A DNA stretch of 52,071 bases from Candidatus Blastococcus massiliensis AP3 (lineage in GTDB: Bacteria > Actinomycetota > Actinomycetes > Mycobacteriales > Geodermatophilaceae), in assembly GCF_000582785.1 (NCBI RefSeq), contig NZ_HG931173.1, positions 686,010-738,080 of the forward strand, given 5' to 3'. The notes below the pieces were generated by a model, which saw nothing but the letters and a program-made list of their open reading frames with translations, searched no databases and had not been told where the DNA came from. The translations under genes and the position numbers were made by a program. Of this stretch, positions 48,336 through 52,071 are shown piece by piece; positions within the stretch are counted from its first letter, which is position 1; every line of letters begins with the position of its first letter.

Positions 48336-50354
48336 TCAGAGCTCCCAGTGGAGATCGAGCCGAGGATCCGGCGCGTAGCAGCAGAAGGTTCCTGTCCGCA
48401 CGGTCCGGGTCAGATGGTCGCCCAGTCCGGCGTGGTGCTGGGTGATCCGGTCGATCGAATAGCGCAGTGCCCGCGTGACACTCGCCCGCGCCCGCTCCGC
48501 GGACGAGCCCAGCAGCCGGTGCCGCCCACCGAGACCGAAGGCCCCGGCCAGTTCCCGGACCAGGAACTCGCGGTCGGCGCGGCCCAGCGCAATCCGGAGG
48601 TCGTCACCGAGGGCAGCGGCCTCGTCCATGTCCTCGTCGATCTCGGCGAGGCGCCGCTTGTAGGCGGCTCGCGCCTGGTCGTCCAGCGCCGGTCCGGTGT
48701 CGTTCCCGCCGGCGCGCACGGCGTCGCCGCCTTCGGCTGCCGTCAGGTCCAGGACGTGGAACTCCCGGTCGGGGGCGGCGAGGAGCCGAGCCAGGTGGTG
48801 CATGCCCTTGAGATCCCGCAGCAGCACGGACCGCCCACCGAAGACGACGGTGCGCGTGTCGCCGTCCAGGCGGAAGGCGCACCGGCCACCGTCGGCCACC
48901 CGCTCCCGTGAGGGGCGCGGCGACCTCGCGCCGATCCGCTCGAGCGTCGTCCGCGCAACGCCTTCCTCCAGGTCCGACCGGTCGGCACGGCCCATGAGCC
49001 GGCACGCCTCGGCCAGCACCAATCGCGCCGAGGCGCACTCGTAGGGCGCACCCACCTCGCTCCAGGCGGCGAGCGCCTCCTCGCACCACCGAACGGCCGG
49101 AGCGGGATCCCCCTCGGCGAGCGCGACCCGCCCGTGCGCCAGAGCGGCGGCGGCCGCCAGTGCGGGGCTGCGGTAGGTGGAGGCGATCTCCGAGAGCCGG
49201 GCGGCAGCCGCCCGCCCCGTCGCGATGTCGCCCGCCGTCAGCACGATCTCGACCTGGGCGGCGAGAAGTGGTGCGGAACGGAGTGCGCCGTAGGGCGGCC
49301 ATTCCTTCGACGGCACGGCGCAGGGGTGCTCGAGCGCGTCCTCGATGAGGGTCGACGCGGCCGCGACGTCGGCTTGAGCGAGCCGGAGGAGCGCCAGTCC
49401 GGGTTGCGGATCCCAGCCGTGCTGGTGCGCCTCGAGGAACGCTTCCTCCGCACCGGGCAGGTCGCCCTTGCGCAGGCGGATGACGCCGAGCTCGGTGAGG
49501 GGCCAGCCGAACTCCCGGCGCATCCAGGGCCGCAGCTCGCGACAGGCCTCCAGGGCCTCACGCTCCGCCTCGGCGCAGGAGCCGCGCAGCCGGAGGATCT
49601 CCGCGCGGTGCACCCGACAGCGGCCGTTGATCCCGCCGTACGCCGTCCCCGCGCGCCACCGGTCCATGGCCTCGGTCCACTGCTCGGCCCGGTCGTACTG
49701 AGCGAGCCCCTGCATGGCGCAGATCAGCTCGCAGTAGACCATTCCGGCACCGAGGGGATCGAGCTCGCCCGAGACGACGCTGACCGCCGCCTCGTCGAGC
49801 AGTTCCAGGCCGCGGTCCACGTCGCCGTCGAGGATCACGATGCGGGCTCTGGCTACGCGCCCGAGCGCCACGGCCAGCGGTACGGCCTGCCTCAGGCCGT
49901 AGTCGATGGCCGCCTCCGCCCAGGCTCGGGCGGCCTCCATGTCGCCGCACATGAATCGCTCGTAGGTCCGCGCCATCGCCACCAGGGCCGACGTCGGCGA
50001 TTCCGGGCTGCCCGCGGACAGGCTGTCGGCCCGTGCGAGCCAGCCTCGCACCGGCGCCATCAGGCCCGTGTCCATCATCAGGTACATCGCGATGGTCGCG
50101 GCCGTGGCGGCGGCGGCAGGGAGGTCACCCGCGGCCTGGCGGTCGGCGAAGCGCTGCTCCCAGGACGTGATGGCGAGTTCGAACTCACCGGCCCCGTAGG
50201 CGGAGCGGGCCAGCATGTCCAGCTCGACGGCCGACAGGCGCCGCTGCTCGCCGATCAGCCGGAGAGCATCCAGGGCCACCGTCCACTCACCACGGGCCAG
50301 CGCCGTCCCGGCCGCGGCGTCCGGAACCGTCCGGTCGAGCTCCGTGGCCGCCAT
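48336..50354 (-). CDS. TPR-rich protein with an unassigned conserved C-terminal domain
   Basis: A 672-residue protein; ATG at 50354 with GGAGG 4 bases upstream. Residues about 15-470 are a helical solenoid of tetratricopeptide-like repeats (for example LARGEWTVALDALRLIGEQ, YGAGEFELAITSWEQRFAD, LRKGDLPGAEEAFLEAHQHG). Residues about 490-672 form a separate domain: VVFGGRSVLLRDLKGMHHLA, a FHVLDL motif, a charged helix (AYKRRLAEIDEDMDEAAALG), RADREFLVRELAGAFGLGGR, ERARASVTRALRYSIDRI, and RTVRTGTFCCYAPDP. I recall similar C-terminal domains on large actinobacterial AAA/LuxR-like and cyclase-linked regulators. No ATPase core or classical DNA-binding motif is present here. It is divergent from a small cupin gene. 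Function unknown; a sensor or regulator role is inference. Confidence 0.8.
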   Translation of the reverse strand: MAATELDRTVPDAAAGTALARGEWTVALDALRLIGEQRRLSAVELDMLARSAYGAGEFELAITSWEQRFADRQAAGDLPAAAATAATIAMYLMMDTGLMAPVRGWLARADSLSAGSPESPTSALVAMARTYERFMCGDMEAARAWAEAAIDYGLRQAVPLAVALGRVARARIVILDGDVDRGLELLDEAAVSVVSGELDPLGAGMVYCELICAMQGLAQYDRAEQWTEAMDRWRAGTAYGGINGRCRVHRAEILRLRGSCAEAEREALEACRELRPWMRREFGWPLTELGVIRLRKGDLPGAEEAFLEAHQHGWDPQPGLALLRLAQADVAAASTLIEDALEHPCAVPSKEWPPYGALRSAPLLAAQVEIVLTAGDIATGRAAAARLSEIASTYRSPALAAAAALAHGRVALAEGDPAPAVRWCEEALAAWSEVGAPYECASARLVLAEACRLMGRADRSDLEEGVARTTLERIGARSPRPSRERVADGGRCAFRLDGDTRTVVFGGRSVLLRDLKGMHHLARLLAAPDREFHVLDLTAAEGGDAVRAGGNDTGPALDDQARAAYKRRLAEIDEDMDEAAALGDDLRIALGRADREFLVRELAGAFGLGGRHRLLGSSAERARASVTRALRYSIDRITQHHAGLGDHLTRTVRTGTFCCYAPDPRLDLHWEL

Positions 50355-50450
50355 CGATCCTCCGCCGCCTGGGAGCCCGAGGGTAGAGGCGCGACCGGCC
50401 CCGCGGGAGAACCCGGTCCTTCCCGCCGGAACACGATTTCTTCCGCCTTC

Positions 50451-50474
50451 TCCTGCAACCGGCAGGAATGCCGG
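50451..50474. promoter_or_regulatory. Overlapping dyads in the TPR/cupin divergent gap
   Basis: TCCTGC-AACCG-GCAGGA (50451-50467) overlaps CCGGCA-GGAA-TGCCGG (50459-50474). The pair sits 27 bases before the cupin start and about 97 bases before the TPR-protein start, a suitable place for a shared operator. Confidence 0.4.
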
Positions 50475-50501
50475 CCACGACGCCGACGAGAGGACGCCAC
50501 C

Positions 50502-50864
50502 ATGAACGCCGAACTCGACGCACTGCCCCTCGAGGTCCAGCAGGGCGAGATCGTCACCCGCTACACCGAATGGGGAGAGATGGGGGTGCGCTACGCCCGC
50601 GTTCCCGCGGGAACGGACATGGGTCCGGTCCTGGAGGGCCTGCCCGGTGACCGTTGTCCGAGCCCGCACTGGGGTGTGGTGCTGGAGGGCGCCGTTCGGA
50701 TCACGGGTGCCGACGGCACCGAGGAAGTCACGCGCGCGGGCGAGGCCTACTACTGGCCGGCGGGGCACACGGCCCGCATGGACCACGCCACTGCCTTCCT
50801 GGAGATCGGTCCCGCAGCGGCCATGCGTCAGTTCAGCGAGCACGCCAAGGCCAAGTTCGCCTGA
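50502..50864 (+). CDS. Small cupin-domain protein
   Basis: A 120-residue single cupin. CPSPHWGVVLEGAVRI with His56 resembles the first cupin motif and AGEAYYWPAGHTARMDH (His89, His95) the second. Fewer metal ligands than usual are visible, so metal binding is uncertain. Small stand-alone cupins often bind a ligand or modify a sugar or hormone-like compound; no substrate can be assigned. ATG at 50502 with GAGAGG upstream. It is divergent from the TPR protein, and a terminator hairpin follows. Confidence 0.85.
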   Translation: MNAELDALPLEVQQGEIVTRYTEWGEMGVRYARVPAGTDMGPVLEGLPGDRCPSPHWGVVLEGAVRITGADGTEEVTRAGEAYYWPAGHTARMDHATAFLEIGPAAAMRQFSEHAKAKFA

Positions 50865-50876
50865 CCGGAGGCCACC

Positions 50877-50912
50877 GGGACGCCGGCGCCGGCGCCGGGC
50901 GTCCGGCGTCCC
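50877..50912 (+). terminator. Cupin gene terminator
   Basis: GGGACGCCGG (50877-50886) and CCGGCGTCCC (50903-50912) form a perfect 10-bp stem 12 bases after the cupin stop. Confidence 0.75.
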
Positions 50913-50923
50913 GGGAAGGGCAC

Positions 50924-50947
50924 GTCGTGTGATTGAGACCACACGAC
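50924..50947 (+). promoter_or_regulatory. Inverted repeat upstream of the lytic transglycosylase gene
   Basis: GTCGTGTG-ATTGAGAC-CACACGAC is a perfect 8-bp dyad with an 8-base spacer, about 76 bases before the ATG at 51024, and is followed by GGGTAACGAGG. Its position after the cupin terminator suggests a regulator site or an mRNA-leader hairpin for the transglycosylase gene. Confidence 0.45.
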
Positions 50948-51023
50948 ACGGGTAACGAGGCCCCGCCGGACGGGGGGACGGCATCGGTTCTGCACGCAAT
51001 GCGGCGACGGGTGCGAGGGGTCC

Positions 51024-52071
51024 ATGGGCATCGTCCGGAACGGCCGACCAGGAGCAGGTCACGAGCGACGGCGCTTCCGCTGGCTGCTCCTCGCGGCCTT
51101 CGTCCTCGCCTGGGCCGGCCTCATCGGCGGCGTCAGCGCACAGAACGCAGACGACGGCGGCCTGCAGGAAGCCGACGCCACGACCAGCACCGAGGAACGG
51201 GACGACGACGTGTCCGACCTCTCCCGCGGCGCCCCGGAGGGGTCGGTCACCCTCCCCGCAGCTCCGGTCCCGGTCGCCAGGCCCCAGCCGGCCACCCCGG
51301 TGGTGATCACCGGCCTCGCCGAGAACGGCATCCCGAACGTCGCGCTCAACGCCTACCGGGTCGCCGCCACACGCATGAACGCCTCGGACCCGGGCTGCGG
51401 CATCGACTGGTCGCTGCTCGCCGCGATCGGCCGGGTGGAGTCCAACCACGGCCGTTTCGGCGGCGCCGTCCTCAACCCGGACGGGACCTCCACCCCGGAG
51501 ATCCGCGGTCCCGCGCTCGACGGCGGGAAGTTCGCCTACATCGGCGACAGCGACGGCGGCCGGTTCGACCGCGACACCCGGTACGACCGCGCCGTCGGCC
51601 CCATGCAGTTCATCCCGACGACCTGGCGCTCGTACGCGGTCGACGGCGACGGCGACGGCGCCTCGAACCCCTTCGACATCGACGACGCCGCGCTGGCCTC
51701 GGCCAACTACCTCTGCGTCGCCGGCGGCAACCTGCGGACCGACGCCGGCCAACGCCGGGCCGTGTTCGCGTACAACCACTCCGACGAGTACGTCGCCCAG
51801 GTGCTCGCGCTCGCCCGGGCGTACGCCTCCGGCATCCCGGTCGACTCCCTGCCGCTGAGCGGTGACACGACCAGCCCGGTTCCGCCGCCGTCCGGCGCCT
51901 ACCGCTCCCCGGCCGCCCCGGGACCGGCGATCGGCGCCCGCGACAGGACGTCGTCCCCGGGTGAGGAGACCGTCGCCTTCCGGCCCGAAGGGAGTCCGCC
52001 GCCGGCGGGTCCGCCGCCGGAGCAGCCCCCACCCCCGCCCGGCGGTCCCGCACCGGCCGCGCCGCCGGCCG
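51024..52071 (+). CDS. Secreted/membrane-anchored lytic transglycosylase, 3' end outside window
   Basis: 349 codons are visible. An N-terminal membrane anchor or signal (about 18-40, RWLLLAAFVLAWAGLIGGV) is followed by a Pro/Ala-rich linker and an SLT/MltB-like lysozyme-fold domain: CGIDWSLLAAIGRVESNHG with catalytic Glu139, then GPMQFIPTTWRSY and ASANYLCVAGG. The C-terminal part (after about 270) is Pro/Gly/Ala-rich and continues past the window. It cleaves peptidoglycan glycan strands. ATG at 51024 with GAGGGG upstream. Cys125 and the Cys in NYLC may form a disulfide. Confidence 0.9.
   Translation, partial: MGIVRNGRPGAGHERRRFRWLLLAAFVLAWAGLIGGVSAQNADDGGLQEADATTSTEERDDDVSDLSRGAPEGSVTLPAAPVPVARPQPATPVVITGLAENGIPNVALNAYRVAATRMNASDPGCGIDWSLLAAIGRVESNHGRFGGAVLNPDGTSTPEIRGPALDGGKFAYIGDSDGGRFDRDTRYDRAVGPMQFIPTTWRSYAVDGDGDGASNPFDIDDAALASANYLCVAGGNLRTDAGQRRAVFAYNHSDEYVAQVLALARAYASGIPVDSLPLSGDTTSPVPPPSGAYRSPAAPGPAIGARDRTSSPGEETVAFRPEGSPPPAGPPPEQPPPPPGGPAPAAPPA

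Noticed and set aside
50913-51023. c-di-AMP (ydaO-type) riboswitch before the lytic transglycosylase gene
   Set aside because: The gap is too short and I could not place the conserved core. Only a simple 8-bp dyad is visible.

Overview
This is a chromosomal stretch of a very GC-rich actinobacterium, most likely a member of the Geodermatophilaceae (Blastococcus / Geodermatophilus / Modestobacter type). The placement is inference. It rests on the base composition, on mycothiol- and F420-linked protein families (two maleylpyruvate-isomerase-like proteins, an Rv2466c-like nitroreductase, a luciferase-like oxidoreductase), on paired clpP1/clpP2, and on gene order. The core genes follow the order of Mycobacterium tuberculosis Rv2444c-Rv2478c: rne, ndk, DUF4233, folC, valS, clpX, clpP2, clpP1, tig, rpiB, Rv2466c-like, pepN, DUF5130, ctaJ-like, HNH endonuclease, glbO, aglA, thioesterase, ettA, ssb. 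Lineage-specific genes are inserted between these blocks.

Layout. 1-8.2 kb (minus): RNase E/G (C-terminus beyond the window), a split radical-SAM / DUF2344 pair, and the folC-DUF4233-ndk operon. 8.2-12.6 kb (plus): valS, a P-loop kinase-like protein and a DUF559 endonuclease-like protein; a 51-59 bp hairpin repeat follows each of the three. 12.6-17.5 kb (minus): clpX, clpP2, clpP1, tig and tRNA-Pro, the protein quality-control block. 17.5-29.3 kb is mixed accessory content: amidase, F420-type oxidoreductase, tRNA-Gly, a SodC-like lipoprotein without metal ligands, YjbR, a secreted protein, a SigG-like sigma factor, a large lipoprotein, a MarR regulator beside an Eis-like acetyltransferase, rpiB and an SDR. 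29.3-38 kb: nitroreductase, pepN, DUF5130, ctaJ-like, a second amidase, kynureninase, a SalK-like protein and HNH. 38-44.4 kb (plus): prolyl oligopeptidase, MFS transporter, truncated haemoglobin, alpha-glucosidase and BioY. 44.5-48 kb (minus): thioesterase, mycothiol enzyme, EttA and SSB. 48.2 kb to the end: tRNA-Arg, an unrecognised TPR protein facing a small cupin, and a secreted lytic transglycosylase running off the window.

Most of the window is housekeeping. The unexplained part is a set of short palindromic elements placed immediately after genes. Family A has two 58-bp copies, after ndk and after glbO, in the same orientation relative to the gene before them. Family B has three 17+17+17 copies around 10.8-12.6 kb; two of them contain the stop codon of the preceding gene. 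A separate tandem palindrome abuts the SDR stop. The second item is the TPR/cupin divergent pair, whose large protein has a conserved-looking C-terminal domain with no assigned function. I found no phage, insertion sequence, CRISPR array or biosynthetic cluster.
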